53,447 nt of DNA, taken from contig NZ_RAWG01000023.1 in the NCBI RefSeq assembly GCF_003611735.1, forward strand, positions 1 through 53,447, given 5' to 3'. The translations under genes and the position numbers were made by a program. Shown in pieces: positions 44,333 to 53,447 of the stretch. The stretch comes from Corallococcus sicarius (lineage in GTDB: Bacteria; Myxococcota; Myxococcia; Myxococcales; Myxococcaceae). Under the pieces are notes generated by a model. It saw only the letters and a program-made list of their open reading frames with translations. It was not told the origin of the DNA and ran no database searches. Position 1 is the first letter of the stretch, and every line of letters starts with the position of its first letter.

Positions 44333-45772
44333 ATGTCCAAGAGGATGCTGCTGGCTGCGCTCGCGGCGGTGATGACGAGCGCCTGTGGTGGCGATGACGA
44401 CGAGGGCTGCGACCTCAGCAAGGCCGACGCCTGCGGGGGGGGCCTGGTGTGCGAGGAGGTGCAGGGCGGCAAGCCCCAGTGCTTCCCCGAGACGGCCATC
44501 ACCGGCAAGGTCCTCAACGCGACGAGCCAGCAGCCCGTGGCGGGCGCGCGCCTGGTGGCGCTGGATGCCACGACGAGCGCAGCGGCCACGACCGTGGTGA
44601 CGTCCGACGCGCAGGGCAATTACCGCATCCCCGTGAAGCTCACGCGATCCACGGACACGGCGGCGGACGTGAAGTCCGTCACCTACACCCTGCGCGTGGA
44701 GTCCGAGGGCTTCCTCGGCTTCCCCTCCGCCATCCGCCAGGCCATTCCCCTCACGGTGAACCGCGCGGATGACGCGAATGCGCCGGCGCAGAACGTGCGT
44801 GACGTGGCGCTGCTGCCGCTCACCGGCGTCAACCCGGCCGAGCTGGGCTCCATCGCCGGCAAGGTGGCCGAAGGCGCGGCGGGGCAGGGCGGCGTGCTGG
44901 TGGTGGCCGAAGGCGTCAATGGCACCTCGGGCGCCACGTCCACCGTCACCGACACGAGCGGCAGCTTCATGCTGCTCAACCTCGCGGCGGGCACGTATGA
45001 CGTGAAGGCGTTCGTGCAGGGCAAGGGCTTCGCGCCCGTGGCGGCCCTCTCTCTGGCGGCGGCCGAGGACAAGCTCGGCGTCAACCTGAACGCGGACGCG
45101 GCCCCGGCGCTCACCACGCTGGCGGGAGGCGTGAACCTCGTCAACGCCCCTGCGGGTGCCAATGAGACGTCCATCGTGCTCGCGCTGGCCTCCACCGGCG
45201 AGGTGCCGCGCGGGCTGAGCATCCAGACGTCCGGCCAGCGCTTCAGCCTCGTCGGCATCCCCGCGGGCACCTACGACATCCTCGCGTCGTACACGAACGA
45301 CAACCTGGTGTTGGATCCGGATCCGCAGCAGCTCCCGCGGCCCATCCGCATCACGCTGCCCGCAGACGCGCCCAGCGGCAGCCTGGACGTGGGCACCTTC
45401 AAGGTGACGGGCGACGTGAGCATCGTCTCGCCGGGCCGCGATGACGTGCCCAATGAGCCCGGCGTGGCCGCCGCGGGCCTCACGTTCCGCTGGGAGGACG
45501 ACTCGAGCGAGACCTTCTACGGCCTCGAACTCTTCGACGCGTACGGCAGCCGTATCTGGGGCAGCGAGCCCTCCACGACGCTGATGCCCGCCGTCCAGGC
45601 CCCGAAGAATGCCACCTCCAAGGCCTACGACGGTCCGGCCCTGCTGACGGGCCAGACGTACCAGTGGCGCATCACCTCGTGGAGCAACTGCACGAGCAAC
45701 TGCAACGGCGCCCTCTACAAGCCCATCAGCCGCAGCGAGAACCTGCGCGGCATCTTCACCGTCGCGCCGTAG
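44333..45772 (+). CDS. Lipoprotein with carboxypeptidase-regulatory-like domains
   Basis: The signal peptide ends in lipobox MTSAC (Cys18). A short Cys-containing segment with CGGGLVCEE follows. Then come several beta-sandwich units of the carboxypeptidase-regulatory/SdrD-B type (ITGKVLNATSQQPVAGARLVALD; SIAGKVAEGAAGQGGVLVVAEG; FMLLNLAAGTYDVKAFVQGKG), which look structural. The last 90 residues (TFRWEDDSSETFYGLELFDAYG) resemble a fibronectin-like fold. It has 479 residues from ATG 44333, which has GGGGA 5 bases upstream; ATG 44321 would add four. It overlaps the convergent M36 gene by 17 bases. Confidence 0.85.
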   Translation: MSKRMLLAALAAVMTSACGGDDDEGCDLSKADACGGGLVCEEVQGGKPQCFPETAITGKVLNATSQQPVAGARLVALDATTSAAATTVVTSDAQGNYRIPVKLTRSTDTAADVKSVTYTLRVESEGFLGFPSAIRQAIPLTVNRADDANAPAQNVRDVALLPLTGVNPAELGSIAGKVAEGAAGQGGVLVVAEGVNGTSGATSTVTDTSGSFMLLNLAAGTYDVKAFVQGKGFAPVAALSLAAAEDKLGVNLNADAAPALTTLAGGVNLVNAPAGANETSIVLALASTGEVPRGLSIQTSGQRFSLVGIPAGTYDILASYTNDNLVLDPDPQQLPRPIRITLPADAPSGSLDVGTFKVTGDVSIVSPGRDDVPNEPGVAAAGLTFRWEDDSSETFYGLELFDAYGSRIWGSEPSTTLMPAVQAPKNATSKAYDGPALLTGQTYQWRITSWSNCTSNCNGALYKPISRSENLRGIFTVAP

Positions 45773-48700
45773 CGAGACGGGAGGCACGAGCGCCAGGTGC
45801 CTCCCTCTTCTCCGGAGGCACCTGGCTGCGCGCCTCAGATTTCCTGGCGCGGCGGCGCCGGGCCATGGCCAGCGCCGACAGGGTACCGGCCAGCCACAGG
45901 GGGAAGGAAGAAGGCCCACGTCCCGCCCCAGCACTGGCGCAGCCGCCGCCGCCTCCCACATTCGGGGGCAGCAGCTCCTGCGGCTCCGTTGGCTTGACCC
46001 GGATCTCCACCGTGTCCTTGGCGAAGAACGGTCCAAAGCCAACGCTCAGCTCGAAGTGCATCGGCGTTTCGGTCGAAACGTTGGGCCCGGTGTAGTGGGG
46101 ACTCGCGGTGTCGCTCTCCGCCAGCTCCACGGGAGGCCCATCGAGCTGCCGCCAGGAATACGTCAACGCCCTCCCCACCGGAGTCGAGCTCCCCGACCCG
46201 TGAAGGGTGACGGAGGCGCCGCTCTCGACGAGCCGGTCCTCACCGGCGTTGGCGCTCGGCTGACAGGTGCCAACATCGTCGACGATGGCATCGAAGGGGG
46301 CTTCGCGAACGCCAGACACGGTGATGTTGTCAATCTCCCAGCCATGGGCCTCCGCGAACCAGGGCGAGCCAAAGCGGAACCGCAGCTGGACGGTCTTCCC
46401 GCTGAGCTGCGATGCGAAGTCCAGGGTGTTGCCTGTGTTCATCTGGGGCCAGGCGCTGTTCTGCGCCACATAGGCCTGCCGTCCGCCCAGGTTGTTGCTG
46501 GTGGTCGAGTCCAGGGTTCCGCCGTAACCCGGGTCGAGATAGCGGCTCACGTCCTCCCAGGTCTTTCCCCCATCCAGGGTGAGCTCGATGACCCCTCCCG
46601 TCCAGAAGGTCTTCCGGCCCGTCTGGGAGTTGACATCGAAGGCGAAGCGATAGCGATGGTCGAAGGTCACCTTGAAGGGCGCGGCGTCCACCACCGTCAG
46701 CCGGGGGGTGATCAGCGCCGTATCCGCGAAGTCGGCCCCGTCCTTGATGAACCAGACGTGGTTGGCCGCGTCCCCGGTGCTGTTCGGGGCCAGCACCCGT
46801 TGCCAGCGCTGGTCCGTCCCCCCCTTCAGGACCTCCAAATGCCATTGCGTCGTGGGGCTCTCGACCGTGTCCGTCGTGGAGGAGCCCAGGTCATGGTCGA
46901 GCTTGATGATGTGCTTCTGGGGGAGGGGGCCCTGGCAGAAGCCGGCGCCGCCAGGCGTGAGCGTGAGCTCCAGGTCTCGCGGCAACGCGGGGGACGAGGC
47001 CAGCTCGATGGGGATGACCAGCGGGATGGAATCCAGGGGAGGCACCGGGGGAAGGGAGAGCTCCCCCGTGGGCAGTGACAGCTCGCCGGCCCTGTTGCTG
47101 GTGACCGTGAGGGTGACGCCCGTCGCGGCCACGGGCCCCAGATTGGTGACCTTGAGGTGGAGTGAACCGGCCTCCTCCGCGTCGAGGACTCCGTCGGCCT
47201 CGGCGTCGCACGCGCGGCGACCGTCATCCACCTTCACGAACTCGAAGCGCAGGTCCGCTTGAACCTGGTACCCCTCCTTCACCTCGGTGAAGTTCTGCGA
47301 TCTTCGCGGGGGGGCGCTGGCGCAGGTGCCCGCGCCGCGTCTGGCGAAGGCCTCGGCCAGCAGGAGCATGTCCCGCGGGTCCTGGGGCTTCCAGCTCCTG
47401 GCCGCCATGAGCAGGGCGTCACGTTGCTCCGTGAAGGTCGGGTTCGCGGGGGCCAGCATCATCCCGGCGACGACGTAATCCGCCATGCGCCGCTTCGCCT
47501 CGGCGAAGGATGCGAAGCGCGAGTCCGGCTTCCGGGCTTCATCCAGCAGGGCCAGATAGCCGTCGAAGAGCATGGACGCCCAGATTTCTCCTGCGTTGTG
47601 GAACTCGGAGTTGAGCACCCCATTGTCGCGGAGCGGGTGCTCCACGGGGAGGAGCTCCTCGTCGCTGATGTGGCGGAACCGGAGCGCGTTCTTCGTGGGG
47701 TCGCGCGAGTACGGCGCTCGTCGGATGCCATGGTAGGGGCTGTCACCCGTGACATACGCGGCGTAGCCGCCCACCCCATAGGTGCCGTTGTATCCGAACC
47801 CATCGTTCTGCCGGACCATCATGTGGAGGGCGATGAAGTCGGCCCAGCCTTCGCTCTGGGCGCCGCACTGCGCTTCGCTGCAATCCACCAGGCGGAGATG
47901 AAGCAGGTGCCCCCACTCGTGGGCGACGATGGTGTTGTCGATGGTCCCGTCCCGTTCAGGGCCAGGGATGCGCGCCATCGTTCCCGTCACGGAGCCCACG
48001 CCGAGCAGGGCCTTGAGGGCCTGGCCGGCCTCGAAGGAAACGGACAGCACAGGGAGGGTGGGATTGAGCGTCGCGTCCGCCTCGAACATGTCGGGCGGCG
48101 CGGCGCCTGGGGTGTGATTGAGGACGATGAGTCCGGCCGCGCCCGCGTTCTGCGCGGTCACCGCCTTGAGCTCATAGGAGCAGCCGCCTCCGCGGTCCGC
48201 CAGGACGATGGCGCCCGTGACGTCGTTGGTCAATGCCGTGCAACCGGTGAAGACCCCGGGGGTGCCATCATTGGCCAGGACGAGACGGGCGGGGCCCAGG
48301 TTGAAGTCCTGCCTGCCAAACTCGGCCCTGCCCGTGGCGTAGTCCGTACTCGCGACGCGGAAGGACCGCAGCTCTGGCATCTCCCAGAGGTACATCTCCA
48401 TCCGGGGACTCTGGCCGTCTTTGGGAACATAGATGGAGGCGTTGTTGCGGATGCGGGGATTGGGGCCCTGGTTCTGGGCCTCGGCGAGCAGCGCGTCGCC
48501 TTCCAGGCCTCCCCGCCCATGATTCTCCTGCTGGGCATTGCCCGCGGCTTCCGTGAAGCCAGAGGCGTAGAAATAGTCATGCAGCCAGTTGGTCGTGTAG
48601 AAGAGGCTGGTGATCGCCGCGTGTGTCTGGGATGGCCGCGCCAGGGCCCCGAGGCTGGTGTCGTAATCGTAATGGAAGTCGCGGGTGCCGGGACTCACCA

Positions 48701-49823
48701 GGGCCCGCACGTCGGTGCCCTCGGTATAGCCATCCGGGTTGTAGTGGTCGGCATAGGCAGACACGTTGTTGCCTGAAGTGAAGGTCGCCCCCGGGGCAAG
48801 CCAGGGGTCCACCCCGCCGGTGTGGATGCGCCCCTCCACGGAGATGTCGCGTGGAAGCTCGAAGCCAGGCTCGAAGGTTTCATCCGGGAGCCCCGTGGGA
48901 TGCGGCGTGAAGTCCTTCTGGGGCCCATCCCGGGGGGTCCCGTCCGCGTCCGCCCACACCCGGTAGGAATGGCCGTCATGCGAAATGCGATTGCGGCGGT
49001 GCAGCGTGCCGCCTGATTCCGCATCCATCACGTACTCGTAGCCGCGCCGGGTCTCCTCACCGGCACGCTCGGCGAGCAGCTCCACGGAATAGGCGGGCAC
49101 GAGCCGGTCCGCCGTGGGGAAGTACACCCGCCTGACTTCGGCGGGGATGACCAGGGAGATGCCAGCGCTTCTTCCCGTGCTGCCGGGGGCAAGCTCGAAC
49201 CGCTGTCGATCCGCCCGGGCGGCCCCCACCTGTTCGACCGCGACGTCCTCCGCCAGCGACACCCCATGGAGGTCGCCCAACGCCCCCACCACGGCCTGTG
49301 AGGGGGAGCCCCGGAAGGTGCTCCGGGCTCCCCGGGCCTCGGCCAGGGCCTGGCCCACCCCGTCATGCAGGCTGCCGGTGATGGCGACCAGCTCCAGGTC
49401 GCGCGTCATGAGCACCTTCAGCTCATTGCGGACCACGTCGATGGCGCCCACGCGCTGCCGGAAGAAGACGATGATGCCGCCCTGGCCCGTGTCATGGACG
49501 CGGTGCACAAAGGCGGCTCCCAGCGCTTCGGGAGACAGCCGGTACAGGGCCGCATGCCGCTCCAGGTACGCCCGTGCCGCCGCCTGGGGCGTGTGCGCCT
49601 CCAGGGGCGGAAGCGGTTGCCCCGCTCTGGCCCACACCATCGTCGGGACGTCGCGCTCCGGGTCCCTGGCGGTGACGGTGAGCCCTTGCAATGCCGTCGC
49701 GGCCCCCCCCGCCTGGGGTTCCAGGCCGGGAGGGCTTTCACCGGAGGGCTCCACCGCGCAGCCCATCCAGAATGCGAGCGTCACCAGCAGGGTGGACGTG
49801 CTGCTCCTCGGATTTTTGAGCAC
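45756..49823 (-). CDS. M36 (fungalysin-type) zinc metalloprotease with PA domain and MYXO-CTERM tail
   Basis: A secreted protease of 1355 residues. Order: signal peptide with an imperfect lipobox (MLKNPRSSTSTLLVTLAFWMGC), an FTP/PepSY propeptide (about 50-250), the M36 catalytic domain with HEWGH and a third ligand Glu in SEGWADF, a PA domain inserted before the zinc site (GVFTGCTALTNDVTGAIVLAD), beta-rich domains, a PKD-like repeat (ANAGEDRLVESGASVTLHG) and a C-terminal GGGGGCASAGAG, hydrophobic helix and RRRRAR. The last is a MYXO-CTERM surface-sorting signal. I start at GTG 49823 behind AAAGGGG; a GTG at 49856 is an alternative. Confidence 0.92.
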   Translation of the reverse strand: MLKNPRSSTSTLLVTLAFWMGCAVEPSGESPPGLEPQAGGAATALQGLTVTARDPERDVPTMVWARAGQPLPPLEAHTPQAAARAYLERHAALYRLSPEALGAAFVHRVHDTGQGGIIVFFRQRVGAIDVVRNELKVLMTRDLELVAITGSLHDGVGQALAEARGARSTFRGSPSQAVVGALGDLHGVSLAEDVAVEQVGAARADRQRFELAPGSTGRSAGISLVIPAEVRRVYFPTADRLVPAYSVELLAERAGEETRRGYEYVMDAESGGTLHRRNRISHDGHSYRVWADADGTPRDGPQKDFTPHPTGLPDETFEPGFELPRDISVEGRIHTGGVDPWLAPGATFTSGNNVSAYADHYNPDGYTEGTDVRALVSPGTRDFHYDYDTSLGALARPSQTHAAITSLFYTTNWLHDYFYASGFTEAAGNAQQENHGRGGLEGDALLAEAQNQGPNPRIRNNASIYVPKDGQSPRMEMYLWEMPELRSFRVASTDYATGRAEFGRQDFNLGPARLVLANDGTPGVFTGCTALTNDVTGAIVLADRGGGCSYELKAVTAQNAGAAGLIVLNHTPGAAPPDMFEADATLNPTLPVLSVSFEAGQALKALLGVGSVTGTMARIPGPERDGTIDNTIVAHEWGHLLHLRLVDCSEAQCGAQSEGWADFIALHMMVRQNDGFGYNGTYGVGGYAAYVTGDSPYHGIRRAPYSRDPTKNALRFRHISDEELLPVEHPLRDNGVLNSEFHNAGEIWASMLFDGYLALLDEARKPDSRFASFAEAKRRMADYVVAGMMLAPANPTFTEQRDALLMAARSWKPQDPRDMLLLAEAFARRGAGTCASAPPRRSQNFTEVKEGYQVQADLRFEFVKVDDGRRACDAEADGVLDAEEAGSLHLKVTNLGPVAATGVTLTVTSNRAGELSLPTGELSLPPVPPLDSIPLVIPIELASSPALPRDLELTLTPGGAGFCQGPLPQKHIIKLDHDLGSSTTDTVESPTTQWHLEVLKGGTDQRWQRVLAPNSTGDAANHVWFIKDGADFADTALITPRLTVVDAAPFKVTFDHRYRFAFDVNSQTGRKTFWTGGVIELTLDGGKTWEDVSRYLDPGYGGTLDSTTSNNLGGRQAYVAQNSAWPQMNTGNTLDFASQLSGKTVQLRFRFGSPWFAEAHGWEIDNITVSGVREAPFDAIVDDVGTCQPSANAGEDRLVESGASVTLHGSGSSTPVGRALTYSWRQLDGPPVELAESDTASPHYTGPNVSTETPMHFELSVGFGPFFAKDTVEIRVKPTEPQELLPPNVGGGGGCASAGAGRGPSSFPLWLAGTLSALAMARRRRARKSEARSQVPPEKREAPGARASRLATARR

Positions 49824-49871
49824 CAGGGACCCCTTTGTCGCGGTTCGTCCACGCACTGCTGAAACCTGCCA

Positions 49872-52800
49872 TCACTTGCAGATGTCGGTGTCCCGCAGCC
49901 GGCTGAGATGGCCCACGGCATTGCCCTTCAGGGAACGCGCATAGATTCCCCCCACCCAGCTCCCGCCATTGAAGGTGACGTTGGCGTTTGGTGCAAGCAC
50001 TGTGCCGTAGAAACCATAATCATAGGCGGTGAGGGTGGTGGCGTCCGGGAAGTTGAAGAGGATGCCGCGTTCATCAATGCCGCCGCTGAACGCGTGGCCG
50101 AAGTTGGTCAAGAGCGGCGACGTCCCTCGGACGTTGATGACCGCCAGGGTGTCCGCGGGGGCCTGGATCGAAAGCAGCGTGGCGCCCTTGAAGGCACTGG
50201 CATTGACGTTGAAGACATTCACCTTGGGGTGGGTGCCGGCCAGGAGGACGCCGCCCCAGGACTCGACGGTGGTGGTGCCGTTGGCGGGGAGTGCGGCGAG
50301 GTCGGAGGAGAGGGTCCTCAGCGAGCTGCCCTGCGTGGCGAAGTTGATGGGGGTCGCTCGCGCCACGTTGCCGCGGGGAAAGGTGACGTTGGTGTCGGTG
50401 GTGAGCTTCAAGCCATACCGCGCCTCGCCCCAGACGCTGCCATTGGCCAGGGAGAGGTTCCCGCCCGCCACCAGGACGTTGGTGGTGTCCTTCTCCGACA
50501 GCATCGCGCCCACGGAGAAGTTCTGGAGGGACACGTTGCGGCCCGCGGCCAGCTTGCCCTGGACTTCATTGCCCTGCAGGTAGTCCTCCAGCACGAAGAG
50601 GTTGTACTCACCGAGGCGGACCGCGATGCAGGGCGCCGCGCTTGCGTCGCCCACCGTGACGGTGATGCTGGTGAGCACCGTCCCGTTGCGAACCATGACG
50701 GTGGCCACGCCCTTGGAGACGCCCGTCAGGGTGCCATCGGCGGTGATGGTGGCGACGCTGTTGTTCGACGACGAGTAGAGCGTCCCGAGCGCAGGCGAGG
50801 AGATGTCGCGCAGCACCCCGTCCGTGTACTTGCCGTTCACCACCAGCTTCCGCTTCGAGCCCTGGCCGGGCAGGGTGGCGTCGCCGTTGAGGACCTGGAT
50901 GGAGCTCAGCTGCGCCGAGGAGACGACGGGCAGGATGACGTGGGGGGAGGAAAGCAGCCGTCCCAGCGAGTCGATGCCGAACGCGGCGAGCTCCACCGAA
51001 CCGATGGCCTGCACGGGAATCTGGAACTGGGTCGTGAACGGCGCCACTTCGAGGATGGTCGCGCTTCCCCCGCCCACGATGATGACGGTCTCGGGCTGGA
51101 AGCCCCCCGAGGCGGAGAGGGTCACCGTCACCGGCTTGCCCGGCGTGACCTGCGTGCCAGGCGCGGGGGAGGTGATGGCCAGACTGCCTGCCACGGCGCT
51201 GGCGCGGGCCTGACGGAAGAACCCCAGGTCCGGCGGTGTCCCGTCGCCTTCGGGCCGCGCGGTGAGGCCCGTGCATTGATTCACCGGGGGCACGGTGCTG
51301 GGGCTGGGAATGGAAGAGACGAAGTTCGGACCGCTGACGGGGCTGTTGAGCAACTGGATGATCCGGTCGCGGTGGGGCACGTCGTTCTGGACCTCGAAGT
51401 GCCCCGACTTCGTATTCGCCAGCGCCACGGTGAAGGTGCTGATGGCCGTGCTTCCCGTCGCGGTACCGCCCTGTTGTTCCGCCGTTCCCGCGAAGGTGTC
51501 GTGCGGGTCTCCGCAGAACAGCATGCTGTCCACGCCCAGGATGAGCCTTTGCCGCGTCATCGCATCCTGGTTGCCGAAGACCCGTGGGTGGTAGGTCTCC
51601 ATCTTGGTGTACAGGACCTTGATTGGACCAGGGAGCAGGGCCGAGGTGGGAGTCCGCGGCAGGGTCTGTGCGCCCTGACTGACCATGAAGTGCGAAGGGA
51701 CATCCGTCTGCTTGATGCCGCTGATGGCGGGGCTGCCCACCTTGAGGTCGTCGATGGCCGCGCCTCCCACGACTTCCAACTGGAGCTTCGTCGACGGCGA
51801 CGCCAGGACGAGGGCGTCCTTGATCGTGTCCCAGACAGTGGGATCCTCGACCTTGATGAAATCGCGCATGGTGGCGAGTTCATTGGCCATGCGCGTGCCC
51901 CCGTGGGGGGTGTTCAGGGTGATGAGCCGGTTGATGTCCCCTTCCTTGAAGGTGACGTGGCGCCGGTAGTTGGGCCAGTCGATGTACTTGCGGGTGAGCA
52001 GTCCGCCCATGCCCTGGGCGACGACATCCACCTGGGTGACGGCGATCTGCTCGAGGCGCATCTCCTGCAAGGCCTCGTAGATCGCATTGGGGACGGCGAG
52101 CGTGTTCTCCTCGGAGTCCATGCGGGCCGAGCTCGTCGAAGAGTAGTCCGCGCAGTGCACCTTGAAGAGGGAGCTGGCCGCGATTCCGCCCACCCCCTGC
52201 CAGGACAGGCACGAGGACCAGAGGTCGTGGACGAGCACCAGCGGCGGCCGGACGATGGAGAGCTCGACCTGCGACGTGTACCCCGTTCCCGTGGTGGGGA
52301 CGTACTGGCCGGAGAGGGTCAACGGACGCGTGGAGACGTTCGCGTAGCCCCCGCTGTCGAAGTCCGCGGGGCTGGTGTACAGGGCGAACGCGTAGTGCAC
52401 CCCTCCAACGGGCACGGTGGGGACGGTGACCGAGCCGGTCCGGGTGGAAGAGCCGACCGCGCCCACGCCGCCGTTGGCCGGGCTGGTCCCGCTGACGGTG
52501 AAGGTCATGGTTCCCGCCGAGGGCACCTTGGCGCGCAGGAGGACCTGCGTCACGCCGTCCGCCGCCACGCCCTGGACCGGCGCAACCGCCACGGACGCGT
52601 TCACCAGCTTCACGGGGTCCGTGACGACGGTGCCCAGGAACTCGTGGATGAGGACCGGGTTCGGGTTGACGGCCTCCATGCTGGCGAACGTGATGTTGTC
52701 GATGACCACCGCGGAGTCCAGGACGCCATCGCCCAGGTCGCTGATCGTGAACTCAATCGTGACGGGGCCACCGCTGGCGACCTCGAAGTTGACGGTCCTG

Positions 52801-53447
52801 AAGTCCGTGATGCCCGCGTCCGGGAAGAGCATGATCTCGGGCGGGTAGTTGCCCGGGAAGAGGTCGACCCCCGACGGATCATCGGCGAACAGGACGTCGT
52901 AGCCGGTGCCCGCCGCGCGCGTCGAGGACACGTCGAAGAAGGTGGCGCTGTTCACCGACGAGTCCACGACGGTGCGCGTCCCCAGCGGATCCACGACGCG
53001 CGCGGAGAAGGTGTCGTTGAACTGCGTGCCGACGTATTCGGGGGACTCCGCGCTCAGGAACCTGAAGTCGAAGGCCATGCGGTTGCTGCCACGCGGCACG
53101 TTGAGCGTGACGCGAAAGACGACGGCGTCTCCTTCGGTGCCCAGGGGCGGGTAGTCCGTGCCCGGCTCCGGAAGGTTGGCGGTATTGATGTTGCCCGTGC
53201 TCATGATGAACAGCGAGGCACCTTTGCGCGGCTTGATGTCGCCGTACTCGGGGGCCACCATCGCCGCCTGGGGATTCAGGCTCGTGAGCTGGGCGCTCGT
53301 CACGACTCCCGGGGCAAGGTCCAGCGCCGTGGCGGCCTCCGTCGCGGTGGCGAGCGCGGTGCTCGCGGCGGCGGGCTTCGCCAGGTGCAGGCTCGCGATG
53401 CGCTGGCGTTCCGCCAGGGCCGCGGCGCTCAAGACCCGGACCTTGGC
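49872..53447 (-). CDS. Large extracellular protein: choice-of-anchor L, lipase-like and choice-of-anchor A domains (5' partial)
   Basis: The frame is open from the right edge, so the start lies outside; 1191 residues are visible. Order seen: a choice-of-anchor L domain (about 40-270; FDFRFLSAESPEYVGTQFNDTFSARV), a beta-sandwich, an alpha/beta-hydrolase of the lipase/PGAP1 type (LVLVHDLWSSCLSW, then DVVAQGMGGLLTRKY), an Ig-like group-2 repeat (about 880-970; TLYSSSNNSVATITADGTLTGVSKG) and a C-terminal choice-of-anchor A domain (FVLEDYLQGNEVQGKLAAGRN to the end). The nucleophile elbow reads Gln-Gly-Met-Gly-Gly where His-Ser-Met-Gly-Gly is normal, so the lipase part is probably inactive. It looks like an adhesive surface protein. 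Confidence 0.85.
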   Translation of the reverse strand, partial: AKVRVLSAAALAERQRIASLHLAKPAAASTALATATEAATALDLAPGVVTSAQLTSLNPQAAMVAPEYGDIKPRKGASLFIMSTGNINTANLPEPGTDYPPLGTEGDAVVFRVTLNVPRGSNRMAFDFRFLSAESPEYVGTQFNDTFSARVVDPLGTRTVVDSSVNSATFFDVSSTRAAGTGYDVLFADDPSGVDLFPGNYPPEIMLFPDAGITDFRTVNFEVASGGPVTIEFTISDLGDGVLDSAVVIDNITFASMEAVNPNPVLIHEFLGTVVTDPVKLVNASVAVAPVQGVAADGVTQVLLRAKVPSAGTMTFTVSGTSPANGGVGAVGSSTRTGSVTVPTVPVGGVHYAFALYTSPADFDSGGYANVSTRPLTLSGQYVPTTGTGYTSQVELSIVRPPLVLVHDLWSSCLSWQGVGGIAASSLFKVHCADYSSTSSARMDSEENTLAVPNAIYEALQEMRLEQIAVTQVDVVAQGMGGLLTRKYIDWPNYRRHVTFKEGDINRLITLNTPHGGTRMANELATMRDFIKVEDPTVWDTIKDALVLASPSTKLQLEVVGGAAIDDLKVGSPAISGIKQTDVPSHFMVSQGAQTLPRTPTSALLPGPIKVLYTKMETYHPRVFGNQDAMTRQRLILGVDSMLFCGDPHDTFAGTAEQQGGTATGSTAISTFTVALANTKSGHFEVQNDVPHRDRIIQLLNSPVSGPNFVSSIPSPSTVPPVNQCTGLTARPEGDGTPPDLGFFRQARASAVAGSLAITSPAPGTQVTPGKPVTVTLSASGGFQPETVIIVGGGSATILEVAPFTTQFQIPVQAIGSVELAAFGIDSLGRLLSSPHVILPVVSSAQLSSIQVLNGDATLPGQGSKRKLVVNGKYTDGVLRDISSPALGTLYSSSNNSVATITADGTLTGVSKGVATVMVRNGTVLTSITVTVGDASAAPCIAVRLGEYNLFVLEDYLQGNEVQGKLAAGRNVSLQNFSVGAMLSEKDTTNVLVAGGNLSLANGSVWGEARYGLKLTTDTNVTFPRGNVARATPINFATQGSSLRTLSSDLAALPANGTTTVESWGGVLLAGTHPKVNVFNVNASAFKGATLLSIQAPADTLAVINVRGTSPLLTNFGHAFSGGIDERGILFNFPDATTLTAYDYGFYGTVLAPNANVTFNGGSWVGGIYARSLKGNAVGHLSRLRDTDICK

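Noticed and set aside
46056-48776. Two long plus-strand frames (46056-47078 and 47259-48776) within the M36 protease gene.
   Set aside because: They are antisense shadows of conserved protease domains, including the zinc site.

Overview
The window is very GC-rich bacterial DNA. Several marks point to a myxobacterium of the Myxococcus/Corallococcus type: proline-aspartate-alanine-glycine linkers after lipoprotein signals, two C-terminal tails of the MYXO-CTERM kind, many lipoproteins of unknown role, a forkhead-associated (FHA) regulator and secreted multidomain proteins. This is inference from sequence style; there is no 16S gene in the window.

Positions 1-17143 hold the end of tuf and a merged S10-spc-alpha ribosomal superoperon, all on the plus strand: rpsJ, rplD, rplW, rplB, rpsS, rplV, rpsC, rplP, rpmC, rpsQ, rplN, rplX, rplE, rpsN, rpsH, rplF, rplR, rpsE, rpmD, rplO, secY, adk, map, infA, rpmJ, rpsM, rpsK, rpsD, rpoA, rplQ. 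It closes at a strong intrinsic terminator (17105-17143). The order is canonical except that rplC (L3) is absent between rpsJ and rplD. Most spacers inside the operon carry a strong GC-rich hairpin; only two of these, before secY and before rpoA, are followed by T-rich DNA.

Positions 17177-37514 are ordinary chromosomal genes in short units. They include a plsC-TPR lipoprotein-membrane protein operon (minus); a deoxynucleoside kinase overlapping a DUF2314-like gene, followed by an FHA-GAF-AAA-Fis regulator whose AAA+ site is degenerate; an EamA transporter; psuG; a free methionine-R-sulfoxide reductase; a Sir2 deacylase; a membrane-anchored methyltransferase; a lipoprotein; a small oxidoreductase group (aldo/keto reductase, truncated NAD-binding remnant, Tat-exported NADP-binding protein); an alpha/beta hydrolase; a DUF4091/GH123-like surface protein; a possible papain-fold protein; and an ArsR-SRPBCC pair with a clear candidate operator.

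Positions 37625-42478 are the most notable part: a compact class I lanthipeptide locus. A full-length LanB dehydratase and a LanC cyclase with all expected zinc and catalytic residues are translationally coupled on the minus strand. Facing away from them on the plus strand is a 49-residue precursor with a KLSLKRET leader box and a Ser/Thr/Cys-rich end (SPICTEYGTKC). No transporter, leader protease or immunity gene is visible nearby.

Positions 42666-53447 hold secreted or surface proteins: a Cys-rich exported protein, a carboxypeptidase-regulatory-like lipoprotein, an M36 (fungalysin) metalloprotease with a PA domain and MYXO-CTERM tail, and, running off the right edge, a large protein with choice-of-anchor domains and a lipase-like domain that lacks the usual nucleophilic serine. 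No stretch above 300 bases lacks a gene. I saw no tRNA, rRNA, CRISPR array, insertion sequence or prophage gene.
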